Part shown: positions 46,447 through 57,737 of the stretch, piece after piece
Numbering within the stretch: the first letter of the stretch is position 1
How the letters are laid out: each line of letters begins with the position of its first letter
Source of the DNA: Embleya hyalina
Lineage (GTDB): Bacteria > Actinomycetota > Actinomycetes > Streptomycetales > Streptomycetaceae
Assembly (NCBI RefSeq): GCF_003967355.1
Contig: NZ_BIFH01000017.1
Location: 440,693 to 504,692 of the forward strand
Reading direction: 5' to 3'
Length of the DNA stretch: 64,000 nt
Made by a program: the position numbers and the translations under genes
Notes under the pieces: model-generated
Told to the model about the DNA's origin: nothing
Seen by the model: only the letters and a program-made list of their open reading frames with translations
Databases searched by the model: none

Positions 46447-46486
46447 CCGACGGGCCCGACCGCGGGGATGCGGTCGGGCCCGTCGG
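46447..46486 (-). terminator. Terminator of groES-groEL1
   Basis: A perfect 17-bp stem (46447-46463 with 46470-46486) and 6-base loop, 62 bases after the groEL1 stop. Confidence 0.8.
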
Positions 46487-46548
46487 GGACGTGCGGGGTG
46501 GAACCGGCGCGCGGGGAGCCCGTGCGCGCGGAACCGATGCGCGTGGAA

Positions 46549-48300
<1,752 letters not shown>

Positions 48301-48311
48301 TCAGCGCGATG

Positions 48312-48620
48312 TCACTTCTCGATGATCGCGAGCACGTCGCGGGCCGAGAGAACGAGGTATTCCTCGCCGTTGTACTTCACCTCGGTGCCGCCGTACTTGC
48401 TGTACAGCACGGTGTCACCGACGGCGACGTCGAGCGGCAGACGCTGACCGTCCTCGAAACGACCCGGGCCCACGGCCAGGACGACGCCCTCCTGGGGCTT
48501 CTCCTTGGCGGTGTCCGGGATCACGAGACCCGACGCGGTGGTCTGCTCGGCCTCAAGCGTCTGAACCACGATGCGGTCCTCGAGCGGCTTGATGGCAACC
48601 TTGGTGTTGGCGGTCGTCAC
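48312..48620 (-). CDS. groES: Co-chaperonin GroES
   Basis: A 102-residue Gro[16 protein letters not shown] at the start, the mobile loop around [27 protein letters not shown] and the ending [15 protein letters not shown] are typical. It caps the GroEL ring. The GTG at 48620 follows GGGGGAGG. Upstream are two CIRCE operators and a clear sigma-70-type promoter. The longer frame to 48728 is not protein-like. Confidence 0.95.
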   Translation of the reverse strand: MTTANTKVAIKPLEDRIVVQTLEAEQTTASGLVIPDTAKEKPQEGVVLAVGPGRFEDGQRLPLDVAVGDTVLYSKYGGTEVKYNGEEYLVLSARDVLAIIEK

Positions 48621-48715
48621 GATGCGACCTCCCCCTTCGGAGATCTCACGGAAAAATGTCTGTCGGCGAGTGGGGCGGATCCGTCGTCGCGGGTGCCGGA
48701 CCTGCTCGTATCGCA

Positions 48716-48742
48716 CTGGCACACTCATGGGGAGAGTGCCAG
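48716..48742. promoter_or_regulatory. CIRCE operator, groES-proximal
   Basis: CTGGCACAC, nine-base spacer, GAGTGCCAG: close to the HrcA operator consensus TTAGCACTC-N9-GAGTGCTAA. It covers the predicted transcript start. Confidence 0.8.
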
Positions 48743-48747
48743 CACAG

Positions 48748-48776
48748 ACACTAGGTGGCGGTTAGCACTCCGTCAA
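48748..48776 (-). promoter_or_regulatory. groES promoter
   Basis: On the minus strand TTGACG (-35, 48771-48776), a 17-base spacer and TAGTGT (-10, 48748-48753). The -35 lies inside the spacer of the upstream CIRCE, and the start site falls near 48741, inside the downstream one. Confidence 0.8.
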
Positions 48777-48788
48777 CCAGAGTGCCAG
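48762..48788. promoter_or_regulatory. CIRCE operator, distal
   Basis: TTAGCACTC, nine-base spacer, GAGTGCCAG: two mismatches from the full consensus, the better of the two copies. HrcA binding here would cover the -35. Confidence 0.87.
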
Positions 48789-48866
48789 ATTCAGCGCGTC
48801 GCGCGCGTTCTTCATACCGGTGGGCCGCGGATCGATGGGGGTCGGGCGCTCGGCGAGAATGGCCGT

Positions 48867-50054
48867 GTGCACACCGACGCCATCGAAGCCCTCACCGCGC
48901 TGCTGACCGACGAGGGCCGCTCGCTGCTCGACCTGCTGGCCGATCACGACGCCGCGGACGAGTTGTCGCTGGCCACCCGGCTGCGTCGGGAACACCCGCC
49001 GGAGTTGATCGCGGCCGCGCTCACCCAGTCCCGGTTGCGGCAGCGCGGTCGGGCCAAGTTCGGGACGGACGCGGACCGGATGTTCTTCACGTCCGACGGC
49101 CTGGAGCAGTCCACCCGGACCTCGGTGGCCGACCACCGGGCCGCCCGGCTGGCCGCGGCCGGCGTCCGCCGGGCGATCGACCTGTGCTGCGGCATCGGCG
49201 GCGACGCGCTCGCGCTGGCCCGCGCCGGGATCGCGGTACACGCGGTCGACCTCGATCCGCGGACCTGCGCGGTGGCCCGGGCCAACGCGGACGCGCTGGG
49301 CCTGGCCGACCTGCTCACGGTCGAGTGCGCCGACGCGACCGAGGTGGACCCGTCGGGCTTCGACGCGGCGCTGATCGACCCGGCCCGGCGTACCGCCCGC
49401 GGCCGTACCTTCGACCCCGAGTCGTACGCGCCGCCCTTCTCGTTCCTGACCACCCTCGCCGCCCGCGTCCCCGCCGGCGCGGCCAAGGTGGCCCCCGGCA
49501 TCCCGCACGAGATCGTGCCCGCCGGCATGGAGGCGGAGTGGGTCTCCGACCGCGGCGACGTCAAGGAGGCGGTGTTGTGGTGGGGCGGGCTCGCCCGGGC
49601 CGGCCTGCGCGCCACCCTGTTGCCCGGCGGCGCCGAGCTGACCTCGGAGTTCGTCCGGCAGGCGCCGGTGGGCCCGATGCGCCGCTACCTCTACGAGCCG
49701 GACGGCGCGGTGATCCGCGCCCATCTGGTGTCCGAGGTCGGCGAGTTGGTGGACGGCAACCTGGTGGACGAGACGATCGCCTACCTGACCTCGGACCGGC
49801 TGGTGGCCACCGCGTTCGCGAGCGTGTACGAGATCACCGACGTGTTGCCGTTCAACCTCAAGCGGCTCAAGGCCCTGTTGCGCGAGCGCGGCGTCGGCAC
49901 CCTGACCGTCAAGAAGCGCGGTTCGGCGGTCGAGCCGGAGGAGGTCCGCCGCCGGGTCCGCCCCACCGGCCCGAACGCGGCCACGGTGCTGCTGACCCGG
50001 GTGGCGGGCGCGCCCACGATGCTGATCGGTCGTCCGGTGTCCGGCACCGGATGA
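48867..50054 (+). CDS. THUMP-like class I SAM-dependent methyltransferase
   Basis: A 395-residue protein. A helical N-terminal region (to about 90) precedes a Rossmann methyltransferase core with motif I IDLCCGIGGDALALA and motif II VDLDPRTCAVA, and the IDPARRTARG segment in the active-site position. A C-terminal THUMP-like domain ends the protein (VKKRGSAVEPEEVRRR, ATVLLTRVAG). Probably modifies RNA (inference). The GTG at 48867 has a -10-like GAGAAT seven bases before and no ribosome site, so leaderless translation is possible. It is divergent from groES. Confidence 0.82.
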   Translation: MHTDAIEALTALLTDEGRSLLDLLADHDAADELSLATRLRREHPPELIAAALTQSRLRQRGRAKFGTDADRMFFTSDGLEQSTRTSVADHRAARLAAAGVRRAIDLCCGIGGDALALARAGIAVHAVDLDPRTCAVARANADALGLADLLTVECADATEVDPSGFDAALIDPARRTARGRTFDPESYAPPFSFLTTLAARVPAGAAKVAPGIPHEIVPAGMEAEWVSDRGDVKEAVLWWGGLARAGLRATLLPGGAELTSEFVRQAPVGPMRRYLYEPDGAVIRAHLVSEVGELVDGNLVDETIAYLTSDRLVATAFASVYEITDVLPFNLKRLKALLRERGVGTLTVKKRGSAVEPEEVRRRVRPTGPNAATVLLTRVAGAPTMLIGRPVSGTG

Positions 50055-50111
50055 CCCGAACCGGCCGAGGCGGTCCTCGGCCCGGCCCCCCTCGGCCCGG
50101 CGGTCCTCGGC

Positions 50112-51005
50112 TCAGCCGATGTAGTCCTCCAGGCGCGCGATCGTGAAGCCCTGGGCCTGGATCTTGCGCAGCATGTTGCCGAACATCTCGGTCATCGTGG
50201 TGCCCTTGAGCTCACTCGGGCCGCGGAAGTGGGCGAGGATGATGTCGCCCGGGTGCAGCTTCTTCTCCCCCACGTACTGCATGTCGTTGATCTGCATCGA
50301 CTCCTGCCACTTGACGATCGCGCCGATCCCGCCGCAACCGCCGGCCACCGTCTGCGTGGTCGCGTTCCAGTTGCCGTAGGGCGGCCGGAACAACGTCGGG
50401 CGTTTGCCGTACAACTCGCCGAGCCGGTCCTGTTGGCCGCAGATCTGGTGCTTCTGCGCGTCGGCGCCCAGGGTCTTCAGGTCGGGGTGGGAGAGCGTGT
50501 GGTTCTGCACGGTGGCGCCGAGGTCCTGGAGCTTGCGGAAGTATTCCGGGTCCTGGCGCACATAGGTGTCGTTGAGGAACATCGCCACCGGGATGCGCAG
50601 ATCCCGCATCATGTCCAGGAACTTGGGATCCTTCTCCGCGCCGTCGTCGATCGTGATGAACACGATCTTCTCCTGCGTGGGGATCTTCTCCACCACCGGC
50701 GGCTTGGGCCCGCCCCCCTTGATCGGCTTGTCCGCGGGCGGGGCGGGCGGCGCGGCGAACGGCTTCAGGTTCCACTTCGCGGCGAGCGCGGCGGGGTCGG
50801 CGCCCGGGGTGTCCGGCTTGGCCGCGGGCGCCGGTTTGGCGGCGGCGGTCGAGGTGCCGCCGGACGGCGCCCGCGTGGCCTCGACCGACGAAGCGCCGTC
50901 GGATCCGCCGCCGCAACCGGTCAGCGCGAGCAGCAGCACGCCGGCCAGGCCGACGCCGGCCGAGGCGAATACGCCTCGCCGCTTTTGTACCGTTCCATGC
51001 ACCAC
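50112..51005 (-). CDS. Polysaccharide deacetylase family lipoprotein
   Basis: A 297-residue protein with a lipoprotein signal (lipobox LTGC near residue 31) and a Ser/Ala/Pro linker. The NodB domain has TIDDG (catalytic Asp and metal Asp), HTLSHPD with two metal His, and RPPYGNW. It likely removes acetyl groups from cell-wall glycans outside the cell. GTG start at 51005, with another GTG three bases later. It is convergent with the methyltransferase. Confidence 0.87.
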   Translation of the reverse strand: MVHGTVQKRRGVFASAGVGLAGVLLLALTGCGGGSDGASSVEATRAPSGGTSTAAAKPAPAAKPDTPGADPAALAAKWNLKPFAAPPAPPADKPIKGGGPKPPVVEKIPTQEKIVFITIDDGAEKDPKFLDMMRDLRIPVAMFLNDTYVRQDPEYFRKLQDLGATVQNHTLSHPDLKTLGADAQKHQICGQQDRLGELYGKRPTLFRPPYGNWNATTQTVAGGCGGIGAIVKWQESMQINDMQYVGEKKLHPGDIILAHFRGPSELKGTTMTEMFGNMLRKIQAQGFTIARLEDYIG

Positions 51006-51281
51006 TGTCGCCGGCCCTTCCCTCGCCTGGACCGTTCGCCCGATCCACCCGCGCCCACGCTACGCGGCCGGGCGGCCTGTCACGGTCCGGACAAGCCCTG
51101 TTCAAGGGACTGTCGAAGGACTGTTGAGCGGCGGATGAGCTGGGCACACTCCCGGCAAGGCCAATGGCACGTGCGGCGGCACGCAGCCATCAGCCAAGGC
51201 ACTCGGCCCGCGTCCGGCTTGCGAATGGCCTCCTCGTCGGACGCGGGTCGAGTGTTGCGCCGACTCGGACCGGGCGGAGCC

Positions 51282-51557
51282 TCAGGGACCGACGCTGAGC
51301 CGTTCGAAGTTCCAGGCGTGCGGCGGCCGGGCGACCAGGGCGGTCGGCGGCTCGGGCAGCGCCACCGGCGGGCCGGTCCACAGCGCGATCACCACCACGC
51401 GGTCGCCGTCGGGTCCGTCCGGGGCGGCGAACACCTCGATCCGCTCCAGGCCGGGCGCGCCGACCACGGCCGGCAACGCCACCTCGTGCACCCACGCGGC
51501 CAGCGCCGCACCGTCGCCGGACTCGGTCCTGGCCTCCCACATCGCCGCGATCGCCAT
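51282..51557 (-). CDS. Small protein, possible antibiotic-biosynthesis monooxygenase-like fold
   Basis: A 91-residue ORF beginning MAIAAMWEARTESGDGAALA and including GLERIEVFAAPDGPDGDRVV and VVIALWTGPP. The pattern of a small dimeric alpha/beta barrel is suggested, not proven. The ATG lies two bases after the tsaD stop, so it is likely the last gene of the tsaB-rimI-tsaD operon. Function unknown. Confidence 0.6.
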   Translation of the reverse strand: MAIAAMWEARTESGDGAALAAWVHEVALPAVVGAPGLERIEVFAAPDGPDGDRVVVIALWTGPPVALPEPPTALVARPPHAWNFERLSVGP

Positions 51558-51559
51558 GG

Positions 51560-52603
51560 TCAGGACACCGCCTGCGAAACGGTGACCGGCATCGACGAGT
51601 CGGCCGGGATGGACAGTGTGGAGGGGGCCCGGTCGCGGGCGACCATCTCGGCGCCGAGCGCGGCGACCATCGCGCCGTTGTCGGTGCACAGGCCCGGCCG
51701 CGGTACCCGGAGCACGATCCCGGCCGCGTCGCAGCGCTCCTGCGCCAGCGCCCGCAGACGGGTGTTGGCGGACACGCCGCCGCCCATCATCAGGTGCTCG
51801 ACGCCGTTCTCCTTGCAGGCCCGGATCGCCTTGCGGGTCAGCACGTCGACCACCGCCTCCTGGAAGGAGGCCGCCACGTCCGCCACCGGCACGCTCTCCC
51901 CGGCCCGCTGTCGGGCCTCGACCCAGCGCGCGACCGAGGTCTTGAGGCCGGAGAAGGAGAAGTCGAACGGCGCGTCGCGCGGACCGGTCAGCCCGCGCGG
52001 GAAGGCGATCGCGGCGCGGTCGCCCTCGCGCGCCCACCGGTCGATCACCGGCCCGCCCGGGAAGCCGAGGCCGAGCACCCGCGCGACCTTGTCGAACGCC
52101 TCGCCCGCCGCGTCGTCGATGGTCGACCCCAGCGGGCGCACGTCGGAGGTGATGTCGGGCACGAGCAGCAGCGAGGAGTGCCCGCCGGAGACCAGCAGGG
52201 CCATGCACGGCTCGGGCAGTCTGCCGTGCTCCAACTGGTCCACGCACACGTGCGAGGCCAGGTGGTTGACGCCGTACAGCGGCTTGTCGAGGGCGACCGA
52301 GTAGCCCTTGGCCGCGGCGACGCCGACGAGCAGCGCGCCCGCCAGGCCGGGGCCCGAGGTGACCGCGATCGCGTCGATGTCGCGCATCGTGACGCCCGCG
52401 TCGGCCAGCGCGCGGCGTACCGTCGGCACCATCGCCTCCAGGTGCGCGCGGCTGGCGACCTCGGGTACCACACCGCCGAACCGGGCGTGTTCGTCGACGC
52501 TGGAGGCGACCGCGTCGGCGAGCAGCGTGGTGCCGCGCACGATGCCGATGCCGGTCTCGTCGCACGAGGTCTCGATGCCCAGGACGAGTGGTTCGTCAGC
52601 CAC
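51560..52603 (-). CDS. tsaD: tRNA t6A threonylcarbamoyltransferase TsaD
   Basis: A 347-residue TsaD. It transfers threonylcarbamoyl to A37 of ANN-decoding tRNAs, in a complex with TsaB and TsaE. Iron-binding His-114 and His-118 are in [20 protein letters not shown] at the start and [11 protein letters not shown] late are standard. Its 5' end overlaps rimI by eight bases. Confidence 0.95.
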   Translation of the reverse strand: MADEPLVLGIETSCDETGIGIVRGTTLLADAVASSVDEHARFGGVVPEVASRAHLEAMVPTVRRALADAGVTMRDIDAIAVTSGPGLAGALLVGVAAAKGYSVALDKPLYGVNHLASHVCVDQLEHGRLPEPCMALLVSGGHSSLLLVPDITSDVRPLGSTIDDAAGEAFDKVARVLGLGFPGGPVIDRWAREGDRAAIAFPRGLTGPRDAPFDFSFSGLKTSVARWVEARQRAGESVPVADVAASFQEAVVDVLTRKAIRACKENGVEHLMMGGGVSANTRLRALAQERCDAAGIVLRVPRPGLCTDNGAMVAALGAEMVARDRAPSTLSIPADSSMPVTVSQAVS

Positions 52604-53084
52604 CGGTGGCCGTTCCTTCCCGACGTTCCTTCAGATCGCAGCGCATCACCAACGCGTCCACGTTGGCGGGCTGGTAGTAGCCCCGGCGCACGCCGATCCC
52701 CTTGAAGCCGAAGCGCTCGTACAGTGCCTGCGCGCGGGCGTTGTCCACCCGCACCTCGAGCAGTACGTCCCGACAGCCGCGTGCCACGGCCAGGTCGAGC
52801 AGTTCGGTCAACAGCAGCGAGCCCAGGCCCGTGCCCCACCGATCGCGGCGCACCCCGATGGTCTGCACGTCGCCCTCGTCGCCGATCACCGCGAGCCCGG
52901 CGTATCCCGCCAGCCCGCCGGTCTCGTCCTCGGCGACCACGTAGTGCCGCATCTCCGGTTCCGACAACTCGGACCAGAACATCCCCGCCGACCACGCGTC
53001 CTCGGCGAACAACTCGTGCTCGAGTCGCATCACGGCCTCGATGTCCCACCACCGCATCCGCCGCAGGCGAGACCCGAATTCCAT
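52596..53084 (-). CDS. rimI: Ribosomal protein alanine N-acetyltransferase RimI
   Basis: A 162-residue GNAT acetyltransferase. It has the acetyl-CoA loop [14 protein letters not shown] and the C-terminal [13 protein letters not shown] signature. RimI acetylates the N-terminus of ribosomal protein S18, and TsaD-associated copies may modify other targets. It overlaps tsaD by eight bases and lies 39 bases after tsaB. Start ATG at 53084. Confidence 0.9.
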   Translation of the reverse strand: MEFGSRLRRMRWWDIEAVMRLEHELFAEDAWSAGMFWSELSEPEMRHYVVAEDETGGLAGYAGLAVIGDEGDVQTIGVRRDRWGTGLGSLLLTELLDLAVARGCRDVLLEVRVDNARAQALYERFGFKGIGVRRGYYQPANVDALVMRCDLKERREGTATGG

Positions 53085-53123
53085 GCGGGAAGTCTAGGGC
53101 CTGCCCGGCGGATCCCGGCGGGG

Positions 53124-53807
53124 CTACGCCCCGGGCGGGGGGCCCACCGGGGTGACGGCCTTGTAGCCGGCGGGGACCTGGGCGTCGGGGCGACGCAGGT
53201 AGAGGGGCTCCGGCGGGAGCAGGGCGAGGCCGGCGGCCAGGCGTTCGACGGCGAACGCCGCGAGCGCGGCGGCGTCCGGGTGTTCGGGGCCGCGCACGTC
53301 CGCGAACGAGTCCGGGTACAGCGCGGCGCCGGCGCCGACGGCGGGCAGCGCGGTGACGGTCGCGGCCAAATCGCCGGCGCGGTCCACCGACGGTCCCTCG
53401 ACGCGCGTGTGGGCGTCGTCGTACCGCGCCCAGTACACCTCCTTGCGGCGCGCGTCGGTCGCGGCCACGAACGGGCCGGCGACCGTGGCGTCGCGGCCGG
53501 CCGCGTACGCGAGCGCGTCCAGGGTGCATACGCCGTGCACGGGGATGCCGAGCGCGTCGCCCAGCGCGAGCGCGGTCACGATGCCCACCCGCAGGCCGGT
53601 GTACGGCCCGGGGCCGACGCCGACCGCGATGTCGGTGAGCTCGGCGCGGGCGCGTCCCGCCGCCCGGAGCACGTCGACGATGCCGGGCGCGAGCAACTCG
53701 CCCTGCCGGCGCGCGTCGATCCGGGTGGAACCGGCGAGCACGCGGGAATCGTCGTGGAGGGCGACCGTGACGGCCGGGGTGGCGGTGTCGAAGGCGAGCA
53801 GCAGCAC
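53124..53807 (-). CDS. tsaB: t6A biosynthesis protein TsaB
   Basis: A 227-residue ASKHA-fold protein, beginning LLLAFDTATPAVTVAL. GVGPGPYTGLRVGI is typical of TsaB. It partners TsaD as a scaffold in t6A synthesis. ATG at 53807; first gene of the tsaB-rimI-tsaD-small ORF operon. It is divergent from the L,D-transpeptidase-like gene. Confidence 0.93.
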   Translation of the reverse strand: MLLLAFDTATPAVTVALHDDSRVLAGSTRIDARRQGELLAPGIVDVLRAAGRARAELTDIAVGVGPGPYTGLRVGIVTALALGDALGIPVHGVCTLDALAYAAGRDATVAGPFVAATDARRKEVYWARYDDAHTRVEGPSVDRAGDLAATVTALPAVGAGAALYPDSFADVRGPEHPDAAALAAFAVERLAAGLALLPPEPLYLRRPDAQVPAGYKAVTPVGPPPGA

Positions 53808-53957
53808 GGCACCAGGCTACCGACCGCGGAGCGCGGGCCTGCCCGCCGGCGCCGCCCGGGGCGCGTTCGCGAGGAAAAGCCGACCCGGCTCCGACGCGGG
53901 GACACCGGCTGCCGGCACCATGGAGGCCGACACACGGCGGAAGAGGGACCCAAGGCA

Positions 53958-54581
53958 ATGGCGAAGCGGCTCAACCCGGGCGTGGCCGTCGCGGGCATCA
54001 CCATCGCCGCGCTGGTCGGCGTCGGTTTCCTCGCGGCCCAGGCCGCGAACTCCGCACCGGAGAATCGGGGGATAGCGCGCACGAGCACGCCGACCCCCTC
54101 CGGCGCCTCCGGCGCGCCCGCGGCGCCGGTCTACGTCCCGCCGGCCGTGCCCGCCAACTCCGGCACCGGCAAGCGGGTCGTCTACTCGCTCAAGGACAAC
54201 CACGTCTGGCTGGTCGACGAGGCCGAGCGCATGTTGCGCGAGTATCCGGTGGCCGCCGCGCCGATCAAGCCGCAGCCGGGCACGTTCCAGGTGACGCTGA
54301 AGAAGGAGGAGGCGCAGACCGGCAGCGACGGCCTGCGGATCAGCTACTCCGTGCGCTTCGGCGCGGTCCAGGGCGTGCCGCTCGGCTTCGCGGCCACGGA
54401 CACCCCGCTGGACCAGATCGACGGCGGCACCAAGCCCGGCCCCTCCCCCACCGGCACCGCCCGCCCGCGCACCTCCGCGCCGCCCGCCAAGCAGAGCGCG
54501 GGCATCCGCTCGAAGCCGGACGACGGCGTCGCGCTGTGGAACTTCGCCCCGGTCGGCACGCCCGTCATCGTGGTGCCCTGA
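53958..54581 (+). CDS. Membrane-anchored L,D-transpeptidase-like protein lacking catalytic residues
   Basis: A 207-residue protein. A signal-anchor helix (about 8-28) is followed by a Pro/Ala/Ser linker and a domain beginning RVVYSLKDNHVWLVDEAERM. That start and the ending VALWNFAPVGTPVIVVP resemble YkuD L,D-transpeptidases. The catalytic SHGC motif is absent (SKPDDGVALWN stands in the expected place), so it is unlikely to be an active transpeptidase. Homology by eye only. ATG at 53958, upstream of the PBP gene in the same direction. Confidence 0.6.
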   Translation: MAKRLNPGVAVAGITIAALVGVGFLAAQAANSAPENRGIARTSTPTPSGASGAPAAPVYVPPAVPANSGTGKRVVYSLKDNHVWLVDEAERMLREYPVAAAPIKPQPGTFQVTLKKEEAQTGSDGLRISYSVRFGAVQGVPLGFAATDTPLDQIDGGTKPGPSPTGTARPRTSAPPAKQSAGIRSKPDDGVALWNFAPVGTPVIVVP

Positions 54582-54746
54582 GCCGATCGGGCCCGCCACG
54601 CCACGCCCACCATTGTCCGATTCGGTGGCCTTTCTTGAGCTTTACCCACATATCATCGGAATGATGATCCCTCTGGTCACACCGGCCCCACCGGGCACAC
54701 GCGGGGGACCGGCGGGGCCCGTCAGGGCAATGGCACCGAGGAACAG

Positions 54747-57053
54747 GTGGGCGGCGTGGCGCACGACTCCTCCGGTCCGAGCGGTCCCGGCGACGTCCAG
54801 GGGCCGACTCCCCGGCGCAGGCTGTTCGACTATCCCCGGAGCAATCGTCGGGGTCCGCGCCGTTGGCTGCCCTCGTTCAAGCACCTGCTCACCCTGCTGC
54901 TCCTGGTGCTCTCCGGCCTGTTCGCCGCCGTGGGCCTGGTCTACGCGATCACCCCGGTTCCCGAGACGGTCAACGCGCAGGCCCGGCAGGAGAGCAACGT
55001 CTGGAACTGGAGCGACGGCACCGAGATCACCCGCACCGGCGCCACCAACCGGCAGGCGGTGCCGCTGTCCGCGATCCCGATCGACGTGCAACACGCGGTG
55101 CTCGCCGCCGAGGACCGCTCGTTCCGCTCGAACTCCGGCGTCTCGATCACCGGCACCGTCCGCGCCCTGCTGAGCAATCTCGCGGGCGGCGGGGGCGGCC
55201 TCCAGGGCGGCTCGACGATCACCCAGCAGTACGTCAAGAACGTCTACCTCACCCAGGAGCAGACCCTGGGCCGCAAGTTCAGGGAAGCGATCATCGCGGT
55301 CAAGCTCGACCGCACGGTGGCCAAGGACGACATCCTCACCGGCTACCTCAACAGCGTGTACTTCGGGCGCGGCGCCTACGGCGTCGAGGCCGCCGCACAG
55401 GCGTACTACGGCGTCGACGTCGGGCAACTCACCACCGAACAGGGCGCCTACCTCGCGGTGTTGCTCAACGCGCCGAGCGCCAACGACGTGCGCAACGCGG
55501 GCGAGGCGGGACGGCGGCGGATCCTGGCCCGGTGGAACTACGTGCTCGACGGCATGGTCAAGGAGAAGTGGCTGACCCCCGAGCGGCGCGCCGGCATGGT
55601 CTTCCCGGAGCCGGTCGATCCGCGCCCGGCGGCCAACCTGGCCGGGGTCAACGGCTATCTGGTCGAGATGGCCAAGCGGTACCTGCTCGACCACAAGGTG
55701 GTCGACGAGGATCGGCTCGACGCGGGCGGCTACGCGATCACCACCACGTTCGACAAGCGCAAGACCGAAACCCTGTACAAGACCGTGCAGGACCAACTCG
55801 CCCAGTCGCTCGACCCCACCGACCGCTCCGCCGACGTCGGGGTGCGGGTGGGCGCCGCGTCCGTGGAGCCCGCCACCGGGCGCATCGTCGCGGTCTACGG
55901 CGGCCCGAACTACGTCAAACAGTTCGTCAACGACGCCACCCGCCGCGACGTCCAGGTCGGCTCCACGTTCAAGCCGTTCGTGCTCGCCGCCGGGCTGCGC
56001 GACGGCGCCCAGGGCTCGGACGGCAAACGGGTCCGGGTCACTCCGATCACGGTCTACAACGGCAACGACAACGTGGTGATCCGCTATCCGAACGGCAAGC
56101 CGGTGATCCAGGACGGGGTGCCGTGGCAGCCCGGCAACGAGGACGGGGCGAGCTACGGGCAGATCACCCTGGCCCGGGCGATGGACCGGTCGGTGAACAC
56201 CGTCTACGCCCAACTCGGCATGGACGTGGGCACCGATCGGGTGGTGCGGGCCGCGGTGGACGCGGGACTGCCCGCGACCACGCCGGGACTGCGCCCCGTA
56301 CCGTCCGTCTCGCTGGGCACCTCCACACCCAGCGCCCTGGACATGGCCTCGGCCTACGCCACGTTCGCCGCCGAGGGCAAGCAGCGCGACGCGTACCCGG
56401 TGGACAGGCTCAGCCGCCGCGGCGACACGATCGAGTTGCCCGACCACGACGCCAAGGACGCCTACGACAGCCGGCAGGCGGACGCGGTCACCCGGGTGTT
56501 GCGCGGCGTCGTGGACGACGGCACCGGATTTCGCGCGCAGGCGCTGAACCGCCCGGCGGCGGGCAAGACCGGCACCACCGACGACAACCGTTCGGCCTGG
56601 TTCGTCGGGTACACCCCCGACCTGGCCACCTCGATGGGCATGTTCCGCGAGGACGCCGGCACACACGCGTTCCTGTCCCTGTCCGGGGTCGCCGGGCTGG
56701 CCCGGGTGGACGGTGGCAACCTGCCGACCCGGATGTGGACGACCTACATGCGCGCCGCGCTCGCCGGCTCCGGCGTCGCCGACTTCCCGGAGGACACCGA
56801 GGGCGGCCTCGGCGGTCCCGACACCGGTTTGGTGCCGCCGAGCACCGGTACGCCGCCGCCCGGCACGGCGCCCGCGACGACGGCGCCCGCGAGCAGCGCG
56901 CCGCCGAACACCACCCCGCCGACCACGACGGCGCCGACCGGCACCTCCTCGCCGGGTACGACCACCGGCGGCGGGGCGACCACACCTCCACCGAGCCGGT
57001 CCCCGAACCCACCCGAGACGCCCGCCTCCCAGGCCGCGGAAACGGGTACCTGA
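54747..57053 (+). CDS. Class A penicillin-binding protein
   Basis: A 768-residue bifunctional PBP. A cytoplasmic tail (to about 45) and one transmembrane helix precede the glycosyltransferase domain (VLAAEDRSFRSNSGV, GGSTITQQYVKN, EKWL region). The transpeptidase domain has the SxxK serine in GSTFKPF, the SVN motif in DRSVNTVY and the KTGTT motif. The last 90 residues are Thr/Pro/Ala-rich and extracellular. It polymerises and cross-links peptidoglycan. GTG start at 54747; GTG at 54756 is also possible. A hairpin follows. Confidence 0.92.
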   Translation: MGGVAHDSSGPSGPGDVQGPTPRRRLFDYPRSNRRGPRRWLPSFKHLLTLLLLVLSGLFAAVGLVYAITPVPETVNAQARQESNVWNWSDGTEITRTGATNRQAVPLSAIPIDVQHAVLAAEDRSFRSNSGVSITGTVRALLSNLAGGGGGLQGGSTITQQYVKNVYLTQEQTLGRKFREAIIAVKLDRTVAKDDILTGYLNSVYFGRGAYGVEAAAQAYYGVDVGQLTTEQGAYLAVLLNAPSANDVRNAGEAGRRRILARWNYVLDGMVKEKWLTPERRAGMVFPEPVDPRPAANLAGVNGYLVEMAKRYLLDHKVVDEDRLDAGGYAITTTFDKRKTETLYKTVQDQLAQSLDPTDRSADVGVRVGAASVEPATGRIVAVYGGPNYVKQFVNDATRRDVQVGSTFKPFVLAAGLRDGAQGSDGKRVRVTPITVYNGNDNVVIRYPNGKPVIQDGVPWQPGNEDGASYGQITLARAMDRSVNTVYAQLGMDVGTDRVVRAAVDAGLPATTPGLRPVPSVSLGTSTPSALDMASAYATFAAEGKQRDAYPVDRLSRRGDTIELPDHDAKDAYDSRQADAVTRVLRGVVDDGTGFRAQALNRPAAGKTGTTDDNRSAWFVGYTPDLATSMGMFREDAGTHAFLSLSGVAGLARVDGGNLPTRMWTTYMRAALAGSGVADFPEDTEGGLGGPDTGLVPPSTGTPPPGTAPATTAPASSAPPNTTPPTTTAPTGTSSPGTTTGGGATTPPPSRSPNPPETPASQAAETGT

Positions 57054-57067
57054 CCGGGCCCCGGGGT

Positions 57068-57101
57068 CCGTCCGGCGGGTCTCGGTGGGGCCGCCGGACG
57101 G
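57068..57101. terminator. Hairpin between PBP and tsaE
   Basis: An 11-bp stem (57068-57078 with 57091-57101) with a 12-base loop in the 57-base convergent gap. Confidence 0.6.
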
Positions 57102-57110
57102 CCCCGGGCG

Positions 57111-57641
57111 TCAGCCCGCCAACCCGTCCAGGTCGGCGCCGGCCCAGCGGGCCCCGATCCCGGTCACCCGGATCGTGCGCACCTCGTCGCCGGCGAAGTC
57201 GCTTCCGCTCGCGGCGAGCGGGTCCGCCTCGGCGTGGTCGCGGTCGATGGCCACCTCCAGGCGGTCCTCGGTCAGGTCCTCGACCATGCCCTCGCCCCAC
57301 TCCACGACGGTCACCGACTCGTCGAGCGAGGCGTCGAGGTCGAGGCCGTCGATCTCCGCGGTGACGTCGGCGGAGCCGCCGAGTCGATAGGCGTCGACGT
57401 GCACCAGGGCCGGCCCGCCGACCTCGGACGGATGTACGCGCGCGATCACGAACGTCGGCGAGGTCACCGCGCCGCGCACGCCCAGGCCCACCCCGATGCC
57501 CTGGGTCAGGGTCGTCTTGCCCGCGCCCAGGCCGCCGGACAACACGAGCAGGTCGCCCGCCCGCAACACCTTCGCCAACCGGGCGCCCAGCGCGCGCGTG
57601 TCCGCGCCGCCGGCGACCGTCACGGTCACACTTCGCACCAC
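57111..57641 (-). CDS. tsaE: t6A biosynthesis ATPase TsaE
   Basis: A 176-residue ATPase with Walker A GGLGAGKTTLTQG (about 36-48) and the FVIARVHPSEV and VEWGEGM motifs. It cycles the TsaB-TsaD complex. It lies apart from tsaB-tsaD, in the alr operon region, as usual. GTG or ATG start at 57641; a 96-base gap separates it from the hydrolase. Confidence 0.92.
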   Translation of the reverse strand: MVRSVTVTVAGGADTRALGARLAKVLRAGDLLVLSGGLGAGKTTLTQGIGVGLGVRGAVTSPTFVIARVHPSEVGGPALVHVDAYRLGGSADVTAEIDGLDLDASLDESVTVVEWGEGMVEDLTEDRLEVAIDRDHAEADPLAASGSDFAGDEVRTIRVTGIGARWAGADLDGLAG

Positions 57642-57737
57642 TTCAGCACTCCCACCACGCCGGTTGCGTCGGCCCGAACCGCCTCGGACCCCACCGTCGT
57701 CCCGAATCCGTCCGCGGCCTCGGGACCCTGCTCGAAA

